From: JAJPJE01 sp963724985
GTDB taxonomy: Bacteria; Acidobacteriota; Terriglobia; Terriglobales; Acidobacteriaceae
Direction of reading: 5' to 3'
Assembly: GCA_963724985.1 (NCBI GenBank)
Contig: CAVRWV010000022.1
Location: 62,001 to 126,000 of the forward strand
DNA length: 64,000 nucleotides
In this document: positions 44,902 through 55,007 of the stretch, one piece after another
How positions within the stretch are numbered: the stretch's first letter is position 1
Layout of the letters: each line of letters begins with the position of its first letter
The notes under the pieces: generated by a model
The model's database searches: none
Seen by the model: the letters and a program-made list of their open reading frames with translations, nothing else
What the model was told of the DNA's origin: nothing
Program-made: the position numbers and the translations under genes

Positions 44902-45885
44902 ATGACGCGCCGGAATTTCGTCGGCTTAGCCGTCGGCACGACCCTGATTGCCGGTCTTCCCGCCAAAATGGACGCAGCCTCTGCTTCCGACATCCCTTAT
45001 CGCACTCTTGGACACACCGGCGAAAAAGTGTCTCTCGTGGGCATCGGCGGCTATCATCTGGGCGTTCCCGACGAAGCTGAGAGTATTCGTATCGTACGAA
45101 CAGCGCTCGATAACGGTGTCAACTTCCTCGACAACTGCTGGGACTACAACAATGGCGTCAGCGAACTCCGAATGGGCAAAGCTCTGCAAGACGGATATCG
45201 CAAAAAAGCATTCTTGATGACCAAGATCGATGGCCGTACCAAGCAGATGGCTGCTCAGCAGCTCGACGAATCGCTCAAGCGCCTGCAAACGGATGTGATC
45301 GACCTACTCCAGTTCCACGAAATCATTCGTATGGAAGATCCCGATCGCCTCTGGGCCGCGGGCGGCGGAATGGAAGCGGCGTTTGAAGCCAGAAAGGCTG
45401 GCAAGATTCGTTACATCGGTTTCACCGGACACAAGAGCCCCGAGATCCACCTGAAGATGCTGCATACTTGCCTCGCACACAATTTCACCCCGGCAAGCGT
45501 GCAAATGCCTCTAAATGTGATGGACGCTCATTTCGACAGCTTCCAGCAGAAGGTCTTGCCGGAGTTGGTGAAGCACAATATCGGAGTGCTGGGAATGAAG
45601 CCCCTCGGTGACAAACAGATCGTGCGCAGCAAAACTGTGACACCTGTGGAAGCTCTGCACTATTCCATGAACCTGCCTACGAGCGTCGTAATTACCGGTT
45701 GCGATTCGATGCAGATCCTGCAGCAGGCGCTCGACGCAGCGCGCTCGTTCAAGCCGCTATCGAAAGCGGAGGTCGCAGCCTTGCTCGCGAAAACCGAGCA
45801 GGTCGCGAAAAACGGTCAATATGAGCTTTACAAGACCTCGCACACTTTCGACGGCACATATCACAACCCGCAGTGGCTCGGTTGA
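44902..45885 (+). CDS. Tat-exported aldo/keto reductase
   Basis: A 327-residue NADPH-dependent aldo/keto reductase with a twin-arginine leader (TRRNFVGLAVGTTLIAG). Catalytic features: Asp-Tyr in NFLDNCWDYNNG, Lys in FLMTKI, His in LLQFHE. The ATG at 44902 is chosen for the leader, but the best ribosome site (GGAGG) precedes the ATG at 44844, which is in another frame. A single-base indel near 44880 would join SDRPREFHDDATPR to EPPSTMTRRNF and give a longer N terminus. Substrate unknown. Confidence 0.88.
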   Translation: MTRRNFVGLAVGTTLIAGLPAKMDAASASDIPYRTLGHTGEKVSLVGIGGYHLGVPDEAESIRIVRTALDNGVNFLDNCWDYNNGVSELRMGKALQDGYRKKAFLMTKIDGRTKQMAAQQLDESLKRLQTDVIDLLQFHEIIRMEDPDRLWAAGGGMEAAFEARKAGKIRYIGFTGHKSPEIHLKMLHTCLAHNFTPASVQMPLNVMDAHFDSFQQKVLPELVKHNIGVLGMKPLGDKQIVRSKTVTPVEALHYSMNLPTSVVITGCDSMQILQQALDAARSFKPLSKAEVAALLAKTEQVAKNGQYELYKTSHTFDGTYHNPQWLG

Positions 45886-45960
45886 ATTGCACGCTGCCCT
45901 CACGCTACCTGGTCGGCTGCAATTGAACTGCAGATTCGCCTCGACCGCTATAATCAATGT

Positions 45961-46581
45961 GTGAACGTTTCTATCTCCATCAAGAAGATGGCGGAGGCAA
46001 ATTTCCCCACAATTTGGGGTAAGTTCCGCATTTACGGCTTTGAAGGTCACTTTGACGGCATCGGCGAGCGCCGTAAGGAATCTGCCGTTGCGCTGGTGAT
46101 GGGCGACGTCCTGAGCACGCCTCCCTTGGTCCGCATTCATTCGCAATGTCTCACTGGCGACGTCTTCGGATCGCTGCGCTGCGACTGCCGACAGCAGCTC
46201 GAGATGGCGCTGGCGCTCATTGCCGAAGCTGGCGCCGGCATCCTCGTATACGAAGAGCAGGAAGGCCGCGGCATCGGCTTGATGCCAAAGCTGCAAGCCT
46301 ATGAGTTGCAGGATCAGGGTCTCGATACCGTCGAGGCCAATGAGAAGCTGGGCTTCAAAAACGACTACCGCGAGTACGCTTTGCCGGTCGAGGTATTGAA
46401 AGCACTGGGCGTGAAACAGATTCGCCTGCTCTCGAATAATCCCGACAAAGTGGAAGCCGTAGAAAATGCCGGAATCGAAGTGGTCGAACGCGTTCCCTGT
46501 GAAGTTGAACCCGGTTCGTCTTACTCCGAGGCGTATCTGAAAACGAAGAAAGAAAAGATGGGACACCTCTTCACGCGTTAG
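45961..46581 (+). CDS. ribA: GTP cyclohydrolase II (riboflavin synthesis)
   Basis: A 206-residue enzyme that opens GTP in the first step of riboflavin synthesis. The zinc cysteines are visible in HSQCLTGDVFGSLRCDCRQQ, followed by YEEQEGRGIGL and LLSNNPDKV. GTG start at 45961. It is the stand-alone RibA form, not the RibBA fusion. It overlaps the end of the convergent DUF2520 gene by 11 bases. Confidence 0.93.
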   Translation: MNVSISIKKMAEANFPTIWGKFRIYGFEGHFDGIGERRKESAVALVMGDVLSTPPLVRIHSQCLTGDVFGSLRCDCRQQLEMALALIAEAGAGILVYEEQEGRGIGLMPKLQAYELQDQGLDTVEANEKLGFKNDYREYALPVEVLKALGVKQIRLLSNNPDKVEAVENAGIEVVERVPCEVEPGSSYSEAYLKTKKEKMGHLFTR

Positions 46582-47464
46582 ACTTCCGCTTTCCAGCGAG
46601 CACTCGCGCCAAGTCTTTTCTTTTCCCGACGGGTAGTGTTCTCAGCGCCGAGCGCGCCAGTGCACGATAGACTGCTTCGGCGTCAGGAACTTTCTTTAGA
46701 GCTGCCAGATTCTTGCCGAACTGTCTCCACGTCCCCGCGGACCAGCGGTCCGCTGAATGCTCCCGCAGTGCCCAGAGTGATGTAGTTGAACACCGTCGTC
46801 GCCAGAATGGGCGCAATCGCCTGCCTGACAAAATCCTTCGGAACTCCAGCCTTGATCCCTATCCGCTCCGCCAACGCCAGATTCGCGATGATCAAAGGCG
46901 AAAGGAAAGCGCCGAATGCGTGGTAAAGAGGTTTGTTCGCCGCGGAAATCCGCAGGCTTTCGCCGCCAAGACCACGCACGATGCTGTTCGCGACTCGCAA
47001 GGCCTTCGCGTCGCCTTCCAGGGCGAAAGGAACTTCAAACGTCGCCTCGGCGCCGTGGTGCACGAACGACATCATCGGATGCACCGACGCCACAGATGCT
47101 CCGGCTTCCCGTAGGGAAGAAAGTTCCCGGCTCGTAAGTGCGCCACTGGAGTGAAATACAACCTTTCCCTTCCATGAAGCTTGCCCAGAGATGCTGCGCG
47201 CAACCGAAGCAATCGACGCATCTCCGACACAAAGCCACACCACCTCAGCTGCGAACTCCGCTTTGCTAAGTTCAACCGCACGTGCCCGATAACGCCGCGC
47301 TAATTTTCGCGCATTCTGCTCGGAACCATGCCCTGCTGTCTTTCCCCGACAGCGCTCCGACGAAATACGATCTCATCGAGCTTATAGCCCGCGTCCGCAA
47401 GCGCCTGAGCCAACGCCAAGCCTAACCGTCCCGGACCAACAATCGTGATTTTCGGTTTTCTCAC
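46571..47464 (-). pseudogene. Rossmann/DUF2520 protein with two frameshifts
   Basis: The protein is spread over three frames: start GTG at 47464 with KPKITIVGPGRLGLALAQAL (NADP-binding), then VWLCVGDASIASVARSISGQ to GPLVRGDVETV, then KNLAALKKVPDAEAVYRALA to the stop at 46571. The breaks lie near 47345 (at a run of four Gs) and near 46720. All three parts fit a family of about 290 residues annotated as Rossmann-like plus DUF2520, related to ketopantoate or pyrroline carboxylate reductases. Function unproven. The good conservation suggests sequence errors rather than decay. Confidence 0.8.
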
Positions 47465-47552
47465 TGCGCGGCAGAATAGCAGGCGCACTCTAAACGGTGC
47501 AAAAGCGTAAAAGGCGAGACGCCAAAGAGATTACCCGCTATATTTCTTCGTC

Positions 47553-48185
47553 ATGGTAAGCGCTAAGACGAAGAACAATTCGAAGAAGAAGGCGGTCCGG
47601 ATCCTCTCCTCCCGCGTGGTGTTCCGGGGACCGCTGTTTCAAATCACCTCCGACCAGGTGAAGGAACCAAGCGGCGTTACCGCTCGCCGCGACATCGTTC
47701 GACACCCGGGATCGGTGGTCATCATCGCCGTACAAGTTGGGCCAAGCAGCAAGAAACAAGGTGCCAAATCTACTAAAGCCGAGCCCCACGTACTGCTTGA
47801 ATGGCAGTACCGTTACGCCGCAAACCAATTTCTTTGGGAGGTACCGGCTGGGCGCATCGATGAGGGCGAAGACGAGTTGCCGGCCGCCAAGCGTGAGTTG
47901 CTGGAAGAGACCGGCTACACCGCCAAAAAATGGAAACGAGTGTTGTTCTACTATCCCAGTCCAGGGTTCATGGATGAAACGATGGCTGTTTACCTGGCCA
48001 CGGGTTTAACAGCCGGACAGGCTCAGCCGGAAGAAGACGAGTCTATCGCACACCGATTCTTCCCTGTTTCTAAGGTCACGAATATGATTTTGCGGGGCAC
48101 AATCCGTGACGGTAAGACGATCGGGGCTGTCCTTTGGCTGGAAAAAGCCTTAGGTGCGAAAATACTCACTGAGAGAGCGCTTTGA
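47553..48185 (+). CDS. Nudix hydrolase, ADP-ribose pyrophosphatase-like
   Basis: A 210-residue protein with the Nudix box GRIDEGEDELPAAKRELLEE (about 107-128) and the following TGYTAKKW. An upstream WEVPAG motif and a downstream SPGFMDETMAVYLA match ADP-sugar pyrophosphatases. The N terminus is Lys-rich and of low complexity. It probably clears ADP-ribose or nucleotide sugars in the cytoplasm. Confidence 0.9.
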   Translation: MVSAKTKNNSKKKAVRILSSRVVFRGPLFQITSDQVKEPSGVTARRDIVRHPGSVVIIAVQVGPSSKKQGAKSTKAEPHVLLEWQYRYAANQFLWEVPAGRIDEGEDELPAAKRELLEETGYTAKKWKRVLFYYPSPGFMDETMAVYLATGLTAGQAQPEEDESIAHRFFPVSKVTNMILRGTIRDGKTIGAVLWLEKALGAKILTERAL

Positions 48186-48387
48186 GCGTAGTTACTGTAT
48201 TGACAACAGCGAATCAATGCAGCGAGAATTACAGCATTGGTCTTCAAGCAGGTCTTTTCTAGCCCAAGCGACCCCGGCTCCGACTGAAAGATAGTTCGCC
48301 CCCCTGTGCGTTTGGCTTCACTACCTGATTGAGGCAGTCTCAGGCACGTTCTGCATGTGCTTCATCTGCACGGAGGAAGACAACACA

Positions 48388-48606
48388 GTGGCAAGGATCA
48401 AAGGAAAAGTTAAATGGTTCAATAATGCCAAGGGCTACGGATTTATCGGTCGCGACGATGGTCCAGACGTTTTTGTGCACTACTCAGGAATATCAGCCGA
48501 CGGATACAAAAGCTTGCAAGAAGGCGACGACGTTGAATTTGAAATCGTCGATGGCCAAAAAGGTCCCCAGGCAGCAAATGTGACAAAACTAGCCCAGGCA
48601 GTGTAG
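48388..48606 (+). CDS. cspA: Cold-shock domain protein
   Basis: A 72-residue OB-fold RNA/DNA-binding protein with the RNP motifs KGYGFIGRD and VFVHYSGI. The GTG start at 48388 has a GGAGGAAG site eight bases upstream and gives the standard length. It is followed by a factor-independent terminator, so it is a single-gene unit. Confidence 0.94.
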   Translation: MARIKGKVKWFNNAKGYGFIGRDDGPDVFVHYSGISADGYKSLQEGDDVEFEIVDGQKGPQAANVTKLAQAV

Positions 48607-48634
48607 CCACCTTTTCAGTCTAAAAGTTCCCCTT

Positions 48635-48665
48635 GCCCAGCCCTCGCGGTTGGGCTTTTCTTTTC
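48635..48665 (+). terminator. Factor-independent terminator after cspA
   Basis: GCCCA...TGGGC stem (48635-48655) enclosing CCTCGCGG, followed at once by TTTTCTTTTC. Placed about 30 bases after the cspA stop. Confidence 0.85.
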
Positions 48666-48744
48666 TAGGTAGGTTTCCGTCACGCCTTCACGCACTCCAG
48701 CTAAAATCTGTGTATCGGCTCTGATCCCATCTGAATGGACGCAC

Positions 48745-50486
48745 GTGGATAACAAGAACATAGCTACTCTGCTTTACGAAACAGCAGACTTGATGGAAAT
48801 CAACGGTGACGATTCGTTCCGCATCCGCTCCTATCGAAGAGCAGGCGAAGCGATCGAATCGCTGGGTGAACAGGTTGAAAAATTAATCTGCGAGCCCAAG
48901 AAGATGCTGGAAGTCCCCGGTATTGGCAGGGGCATGCTCGCGAACTTGCAGGAAATCTGCGAACACGGTGACTTGACCGCCCGCCGTGAGTTGCTCTCGA
49001 AATATCGTCCTTCGATGCTGGAGCTTGCTGAAGATCTCCGGCCTTGGTCCGAAGACCATTGCTCTTCTATGGAGCGCATATCAGGTTGCGGATCTCGATG
49101 GCGTCGAGAAGCTTGCCAAGGAAGGCAAGATCCGCACTCTCCCGCGCATGGGCGAGAAGCAGGAACAGAAGATCCTCAAGTCGATCGCCGACTACAAACG
49201 TATCGCCGGGCGTTTCCTCATCGACGAAGCGGACCGCACCGCGCTTAAGCTGATCGACCACATGAAAGACCTCGCCGGAGTGGAGAAAATTACTCCCGCC
49301 GGCAGCTTACGTCGCGGACGCGAAACCGTCGGAGACCTCGACATCCTTGTCACCGGCGAAGTGTGCGAGAACGACGCAGAACGACTGGCCGCCATCGAGC
49401 ACATCCTCCGTTTTCCAGGGATCATGGACGTTCTTGCCAAGGGCGACAATAAAGTCAGCTTCCGCCTGCGCAGCGGAATGCAGGTGGACGTTCGCCTCCT
49501 TCCGCGTGATTCCTTCGGCGCAGCAATGCAGTACTTCACCGGTTCGAAATCCCACAACGTCACGCTTCGCCAGCGCGCGCTCAAGATGGGCCTGACCCTG
49601 AACGAATACGGACTGGCCCAACTTGAGGGTGGAGCACGCGTAGCCGGAAAAACTGAGTCGGAGATCTACCAGAAGCTCGGGCTTGAATACATACCACCAG
49701 AGTTGCGCGAGAACTGTGGCGAGATCGACGCCGCTGAAGAAAATCGCCTGCCGGAGCTGATTACTCAACAGGACATCCAGGGCGACGTGCACATGCACAC
49801 CGTCGAAACCGATGGCCGCAACACCATCGAAGAAATGGCCCAAGCCGCGCTTGAACGTGGATACAAATACATGGCCATTACCGATCATTCCAAGAACCTG
49901 GCCATGGCCAATGGTCTTGACGATGAGCGCGCGCTCGCGCACATCAAGAAAATTCATGCCGTGAATAAGAACGTTTCGGGAATTCGTATCTTCGCTGGAA
50001 TCGAAGTCGATATCCTCGCCGACGGCACACTCGATCTTTCCGATTCTGTACTTGCAGAAATGGATCTGGTGATCGCCAGCGTTCACTCGCACTTCAATCA
50101 GGAACCGCAGCAGATGACCGATCGCCTGTTGAAAGCCGTCAGCAATCCAAATGTATCAATCGTCGGCCATCCCACCGGACGCCTTCTTCTTCGGCGCGAC
50201 GCTTACGCGTACGACATGGAAGCGATTCTGCGCGAAGCCGCGAAGAACCGCGTCGCCATGGAACTGAATGCGTATCCCGACCGGCTCGACTTGAACGACG
50301 TTCACCTCCGCATGGCCAAAGATCGCGGCGTGAAAATCGTGATCAACACGGATTCGCACCATACCTCGCACCTGGAGAAAGATCCGCTTTGGGATTTTGC
50401 AGGCGCGACGTGCGTGGCTGACCAAGGCGGACGTCCTGAATACGCTCCCTGTTGCGGACTTTGCGAAAGTGATGAAGCACGCTTAG
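48745..50486 (+). pseudogene. polX: PolX: family X DNA polymerase with PHP domain, two frameshifts
   Basis: An about 580-residue repair polymerase: N-terminal HhH/8-kDa region (PGIGRGMLANLQEI), palm with GSLRRGRETVGDLDILV (metal Asp pair) and a C-terminal PHP exonuclease domain (GDVHMHTVETDG, ITDHSKN, VIASVHSHF, NTDSHH). The frame breaks near 49030 (one extra base before KISGLGPKT) and near 50380 (AAA instead of AA after HLE). After the second break, the correct frame gives IRFGILQARRAWLTKADVLN and ends at a TAG at 50484-50486, the normal family end. The GTG at 48745 is the start. Probably intact in the organism. Confidence 0.88.
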
Positions 50487-50567
50487 CCGTGCGCACCCTC
50501 GGAATTGTGCATCTCACGTTTTGCCTGTCACCGGGCAATTGGGCGTAGCATAGCTGCTGGAGAGATA

Positions 50568-51336
50568 ATGAGTAGCACCGCACCATCGGAGGATCGAATG
50601 CCAGACGAGAATACGAATCTGCCGCAGCCGTCACAAGAGCCCGCACAAGCGGCGCAGCCTGTACCCTCCGATCGCCCGTCACTCCCGCCGCCACGCAAGC
50701 CGCGCCGCTCCGCCGGCCCCACCTAAGCCGGGGCAGCCTGTGCGCAAAGCCGCCGTTCGCTCCAAGCCAGTGCGTCCCTCAGGTCAAATCACGACAGAAG
50801 CTGGCCACACTCCGCTGACCGAGGAATTTGATCGCGCCAAATGGACCCTGCCTCCGGCCAGCATGTTCTTTATCGCGCTGGGAATCGTGGCCGTGGTTGT
50901 TGCCGCAATCGCATTTCTGGGTCGCGCGAAACCGGTAGCGTCCGGCAGCATCAACGACGTGGGAGTGGTGCAGGTATCAGATAACAGTGTGCTCGCCGTG
51001 GTTCAGTTCACCATGTACAACACCACCGAGAAGCCGCTCTGGATCAAGGAAATGGGTGCGAAAATCAAAACGGACCAGGGCGAATTCTCCGACACCGCTG
51101 CATCTGCTTCCGACTTCGAGCGTTATTTCCAGGGCTTCCCTGACCTGCGCTTACACGCGGGAACTCCTATGCTCGTCGAAACCAAGATCGCTCCCGGTGG
51201 CCGGCAGAGTGGGACGATCCTCGTAAGCTTCCCGATCAACAAAGACGCATTCGACAAGCGCCAATCGTTGTCGGTAATTGTCACACCCTACGATCAGCGC
51301 GACGTGGTGCTCACCAAGACCGGTACTACACCGTAG
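50568..51336 (+). pseudogene. Membrane-anchored hypothetical protein, one frameshift
   Basis: The ATG at 50568 opens a Pro/Ala-rich region (NLPQPSQEPAQAAQPVPSDR). Near 50700 the frame changes, after which PPAPPKPGQPVRKAAVRSKP leads to a single membrane helix (MFFIALGIVAVVVAAIAFLG) and an exported beta-rich domain of about 120 residues with QFTMYNTTEKPLWIKEM. The layout is a single-span protein with a disordered cytoplasmic tail; family unknown. The break is at a repeat-rich GC sequence. Confidence 0.65.
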
Positions 51337-51355
51337 CGCGGCTTCCTGCGCGGAC

Positions 51356-52966
51356 TCAGTCCGCCGCAACCTCTCGTTCCGGTTGCGCGACTAACGTCGC
51401 ATTCTGCACGCCGTGCTCAAAATCTCGCACCTGCCGACGATCCGACGTCCCGTTCCATTGTGTGTACGAGTCCTTAACAATACGCCACACTGAGCTACGA
51501 TTCTGAGCGATCAGCTTCAACCACTGCCACGTTCCCTTCTGCGGGAAATAGATCCCGCGGAAGAAGAATCGCGACAAGAGAATGCTGATCTTGTAAGGCG
51601 CAGGCTCATCTGCGATCGAATCCAGTGCTAGATTGGTTGCGGCCGGGCTATACGAGTTCGTCCATGCGTACCGCACCTCACTCTGCACCTCGGGTATTGA
51701 TATGTTGGTCGGGGTATGAGCCATCTGGAACGGCGCGAACTCTAGCCAGTGTTTTGGCCGGGTGAGCCGTCCTTCTTTTGCCAGGCGGTCGTACAACGGA
51801 GTCGCGGGAAACGGCGTGATCTGTCCGAACACCGGCAAAACCGGCGGCCATTGGCGGATCTGCGACAGGGTGCGTTCGGCTACGCCGGGAGTATCGTGAT
51901 CCAAACCAAAGATGAACGATGTGATGGCGTAGACGTTCCGCCGGGCCAGCGCCTGCAGGACACCCGCATATTCCGCCGGTTTGTTGAAGCCCTTCTTAAC
52001 GCTGGCCAGATTCGCGGGATCCAGCGACTCCATGCCGATGAATATCCACTTGCCGCCGGAAGCCGCGATCAAGTCCAGCAGTTCTTCATCGCGCAGAAGA
52101 TTGGCGCTGATCTGCGCCACCCAGGAAAGTTCCGCTCCTGCGGCAATGATGTCGCGCAGCAACGACTTGGTACGCTTCACGTTGATCGCGAAGTTGTCGT
52201 CGACGAAGAAGACGGCGACCTTCCCTTTGCTTCCCCGCCCGCGCTGTTTCAGCCGCAGCATCTCGTCAACCACACTCTGATTAGTCCGGAAACGGATGGA
52301 GTCACCAAAGAAACCCGTGACCGTACAGAACTCGCAACCGTAAGGACAGCCACGTCCGGATTCAATGGGAACAATGTGAAATGTTTCCCATTCGGCTTTG
52401 AAGTGCCTCATGATCGGTCGAAAAACCGCAGGAATGCGATTGAATTGCTTCAGATCGAGCGACTCCCACGGAATTGCCGGGTAGTCCTTCAACGGCGGCT
52501 TGCGTTCTTTGCCGGAAGCATCCGTCGGCGTGTAAATCTCTTTGAGTTGACCCCGGGCTGCGTCTTCGACAATAAGCGGCCACGTTTCGTCCGCCTCCCC
52601 CAGAGCCAGTGCATCGGCATGACGCGGTTCCCCATTTCGTCCCAGCGCTTCGTCGGGGATTTCAGTCACGTGTGGGCCGCCCATGACCACGGGAATACCA
52701 GCGGCACGGAGTGAATCCGCCACCCGGTAAGCTTTCGCGATCATGCGAGTCATGGCGCCAATGCCGACTAGACCAACCTTTTGTTCGACGGCAAACTGAA
52801 CCAGTTCGGCGTCGCTCATCGGTCGCGTATTGCCATCGATCAGGATGGTTTCATGTCCAGGCGGCGTTAGCGCCTGCAGCAGAAACATCCACAGATGAGG
52901 CATGAAATTCTGAGTGATGCCGTTGTCAGGGTTGTAGAGAAGGATTTTCAGATGGCCGCTCCCCAC
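51356..52966 (-). CDS. B12-binding radical SAM protein
   Basis: A 536-residue protein with an N-terminal cobalamin-binding Rossmann domain (about 5-140; GIGAMTRM, VVMGGPHVTEIPDEAL) and a radical SAM domain with the cluster motif CPYGCEFC (Cys207, 211, 214), followed by a conserved FVDDNFAINVKRTKSLL segment and a C-terminal extension of about 130 residues. This class methylates unactivated carbons or rearranges carbon skeletons; the hopanoid methylase HpnP and related lipid enzymes share it. The substrate cannot be assigned. It is a lone gene on the minus strand. Confidence 0.92.
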   Translation of the reverse strand: MGSGHLKILLYNPDNGITQNFMPHLWMFLLQALTPPGHETILIDGNTRPMSDAELVQFAVEQKVGLVGIGAMTRMIAKAYRVADSLRAAGIPVVMGGPHVTEIPDEALGRNGEPRHADALALGEADETWPLIVEDAARGQLKEIYTPTDASGKERKPPLKDYPAIPWESLDLKQFNRIPAVFRPIMRHFKAEWETFHIVPIESGRGCPYGCEFCTVTGFFGDSIRFRTNQSVVDEMLRLKQRGRGSKGKVAVFFVDDNFAINVKRTKSLLRDIIAAGAELSWVAQISANLLRDEELLDLIAASGGKWIFIGMESLDPANLASVKKGFNKPAEYAGVLQALARRNVYAITSFIFGLDHDTPGVAERTLSQIRQWPPVLPVFGQITPFPATPLYDRLAKEGRLTRPKHWLEFAPFQMAHTPTNISIPEVQSEVRYAWTNSYSPAATNLALDSIADEPAPYKISILLSRFFFRGIYFPQKGTWQWLKLIAQNRSSVWRIVKDSYTQWNGTSDRRQVRDFEHGVQNATLVAQPEREVAAD

Positions 52967-53190
52967 CGTCAGTCAGCCAGCCAGATGCCAGCTCTGTCCC
53001 GGCAAGTTGTCCCTGGCCTCAGCAGAAGTGTGCTGAAAGGGGAGATGTCGGTTGGCGACATCTTAGCACCGATGGTCCGATATCACACATATCTTGGAAA
53101 ACGACTTTGGATCGGTTGAATCGGGCGCGCGAGGCAGGAAAATGCGAGTGGTCGAGAGGTGAGTCGCGTGCTTGTTTAAAGAGGAGCTGA

Positions 53191-53211
53191 GCCCCACCCA
53201 CAGGGCGGGGC
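53191..53211. terminator. GC-rich hairpin, possible terminator
   Basis: GCCCC-A-CCC-ACA-GGG-C-GGGGC, with outer GGAG/CTCC pairs, placed about 20 bases past the stop of the 53233 gene. The T tract on either side is weak, so it may instead be one of the intergenic hairpin repeats. Confidence 0.45.
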
Positions 53212-53232
53212 CTCCTGGCTCGGTCTGACACT

Positions 53233-53889
53233 TCAGGAATGCACTGCAAGAGAACGCAATCGATCAGTCTCAAACTCTCTTTCCTGCCACCTCCTGGCCT
53301 GTGCGATGCAGATGATGTGAATCATCAGGAACAACGGTACCGCAAAGGTCGGAATCAGGCTGAGCGGCAGTGCCGTCATCGAACTTGTAGCGATTCCACT
53401 TGCGGCAGTGAAGTCTTCCGGACGAATGAATCGTCCAGCGGCGCCAGTAACCAGCGCCGTCATCAAGTCCGCAATTCCAAGCCATTGCCAAAAAATGAAG
53501 CTCTTCCGATAAGTCGGAGTAGCCCACTTTGCTGCTACCACCAATGCCGTCGCCCCGATGAAAATGTCTCCCCACCCCGCGGGTAGCGCGAACATTCCCG
53601 GCAGCATTCGATAGCTATACAGAACCAGGAACACGAAACCTGCAATCCTCCACGACTGCATAGCCGTTAATGTGCGCGGTTCCAGCGAGAGAATATACGC
53701 GCGAAATCCGGCTGATCGCAGGTACCACGCCGCGAACAATACGATTGGAATTAGCACCGCCAGCAAAAGACGAAGCGGCGGGACGTTGGGAGATGTGTCG
53801 AATACATGTCGCGCCGACGCGATGATTGAGAAAGCGAACCAGACTGCGATCAGCCCGGCAGTAAGCTTGTTATACCCTTTGCTTGTCAT
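53233..53889 (-). CDS. Unknown seven-helix membrane protein next to a MarR regulator
   Basis: A 218-residue hydrophobic protein with about seven predicted membrane spans, beginning LTAGLIAVWFAFSIIASARH and ending with a charged tail (QARRWQEREFETDRLR). I do not recognise the family. The ATG at 53889 lies inside the last codons of the MarR gene (20-base overlap), so the two are co-expressed and this protein is the likely target of that regulator. Confidence 0.72.
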   Translation of the reverse strand: MTSKGYNKLTAGLIAVWFAFSIIASARHVFDTSPNVPPLRLLLAVLIPIVLFAAWYLRSAGFRAYILSLEPRTLTAMQSWRIAGFVFLVLYSYRMLPGMFALPAGWGDIFIGATALVVAAKWATPTYRKSFIFWQWLGIADLMTALVTGAAGRFIRPEDFTAASGIATSSMTALPLSLIPTFAVPLFLMIHIICIAQARRWQEREFETDRLRSLAVHS

Positions 53890-54334
53890 GACGATCCTCC
53901 GTTGTTGCGATCTCCGCTGTGACGTCATTAGCTAACTTCATCAGCTGCTCCCAAGGTTCGGCCCCCATCCGTAGTTTCAGGTTTTCCTGTATGTTCTGCC
54001 AGGCTGGAAGAGCGCGAGCGAACTGAGCTTTGCCCTTCGCGGCGAGTTGCAGCCGCCACTCCCGCCTGTCCTTCCCACGCCGCTTCGTAATCCACCCTTG
54101 ACGCCTCATGATCTCGAGCGTGCGCGTCAACGTGGTGCTATCCATGGCAAGGATTCTCCCCAACTCGCCCTGCGTGATTTCCCCCGTAAACGACAACGCC
54201 TGCAGAATCGTGAATTGCGTTGAACGCAGGCTAAAGGGACGCAGGGCCTCCTCATAAAGCTGGGTCAACGCGCGGGCCGTCCGGCGAAGGGTGGCGCACG
54301 CGCATGGAAGTTTCGGAAGCGCAGATTTGTTCAT
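53870..54334 (-). CDS. MarR-family transcriptional regulator
   Basis: A 154-residue winged-helix regulator: TQFTILQALSFTGEITQGEL, recognition helix MDSTTLTRTLEIMRRQGWI and wing KDRREWRLQLAAKG. The ATG at 54334 is preferred over a TTG one codon upstream. A near-perfect palindrome sits 7 to 28 bases before the start, so it probably represses its own operon and responds to a small ligand. It overlaps the membrane protein gene downstream. Confidence 0.92.
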   Translation of the reverse strand: MNKSALPKLPCACATLRRTARALTQLYEEALRPFSLRSTQFTILQALSFTGEITQGELGRILAMDSTTLTRTLEIMRRQGWITKRRGKDRREWRLQLAAKGKAQFARALPAWQNIQENLKLRMGAEPWEQLMKLANDVTAEIATTEDRHDKQRV

Positions 54335-54340
54335 CAAACA

Positions 54341-54362
54341 ATTAGATGTATATGCATCTAAT
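54341..54362. promoter_or_regulatory. Palindromic operator, likely for the MarR regulator
   Basis: ATTAGATG and CATCTAAT form a perfect inverted repeat with a 6-base spacer that is itself nearly symmetrical. Size, AT content and position just upstream of the marR start fit MarR-family operators. Confidence 0.75.
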
Positions 54363-54422
54363 CGGCGGCTCTATTTTTTTGGAATATTTCGTCCCGCCGG
54401 AATGTGCGGGTGCTGAGAAAGG

Positions 54423-54950
54423 CTATTGCTTTTTATTCAGGAACCGAACCCGGCGGTGCGGCAGAACTTCCGGTTTCACGTCGTCGTACTTCAGGAAGCT
54501 CATTGAACCGTCGACTTCCAGCACGCCAATGGCTACATCCTTCGGGCTGGAGATGCTGTGCTCACGCAGCGCGCGCTCCAGTTCATCCATGCTCACGTGT
54601 TCTTTTGCCATGTGAGCTTCGATAATCGTGCCATCGTGGATCAGCATCGACGGTTGTCCCTGGACGAACTTGCGGAAGTTGCGATTCATACCCGACAGGT
54701 TGGCGACAAGGTGATTAAGCGCGAAAAGAGTGATCGCGGCAACCGCACCGCCGCCGATCGACGTGTCCGGTCCCGTCATCGCGTTTTGAACGGAATTGCT
54801 TAGCAGGAGCAGGAGCGTCAGGTCGAACGGTGTCATCTGTCCGACTTCGCGTTTGCCGGATAGGCGTACGCCAATCAGTACCAGCAGGTAAACGATCGCC
54901 GTGCGGACCACGATCTGGCCTAGCACGATCAGCGGATGCGGGAAGAACAT
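54423..54950 (-). CDS. DUF421 membrane protein (YetF-like)
   Basis: A 175-residue protein with three N-terminal helices (LIVLGQIVVRTAIVYLLVLI onward) and a cytoplasmic alpha/beta domain containing GQPSMLIHDGTI and a C-terminal strand (SFLKYDDVKPEVLPH). The TPFDLTLLLLLSNSVQNAM segment is the family's signature. Biochemical role unknown. It stands alone, upstream of the MarR operator. Confidence 0.88.
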   Translation of the reverse strand: MFFPHPLIVLGQIVVRTAIVYLLVLIGVRLSGKREVGQMTPFDLTLLLLLSNSVQNAMTGPDTSIGGGAVAAITLFALNHLVANLSGMNRNFRKFVQGQPSMLIHDGTIIEAHMAKEHVSMDELERALREHSISSPKDVAIGVLEVDGSMSFLKYDDVKPEVLPHRRVRFLNKKQ

Positions 54951-55007
54951 GATTCTTCATACCTCAGCGCGCGAGGCATGACTATTAGCTGCGCGGGTGC
55001 ACAAAAG

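Noticed and set aside
45757..46566. A 269-codon minus-strand frame over ribA
   Set aside because: Antisense shadow of ribA and the end of the aldo/keto reductase.
51749..52714. A 321-codon plus-strand frame across the radical SAM gene
   Set aside because: Antisense shadow; Arg/Gln-rich composition typical of reversed coding sequence.
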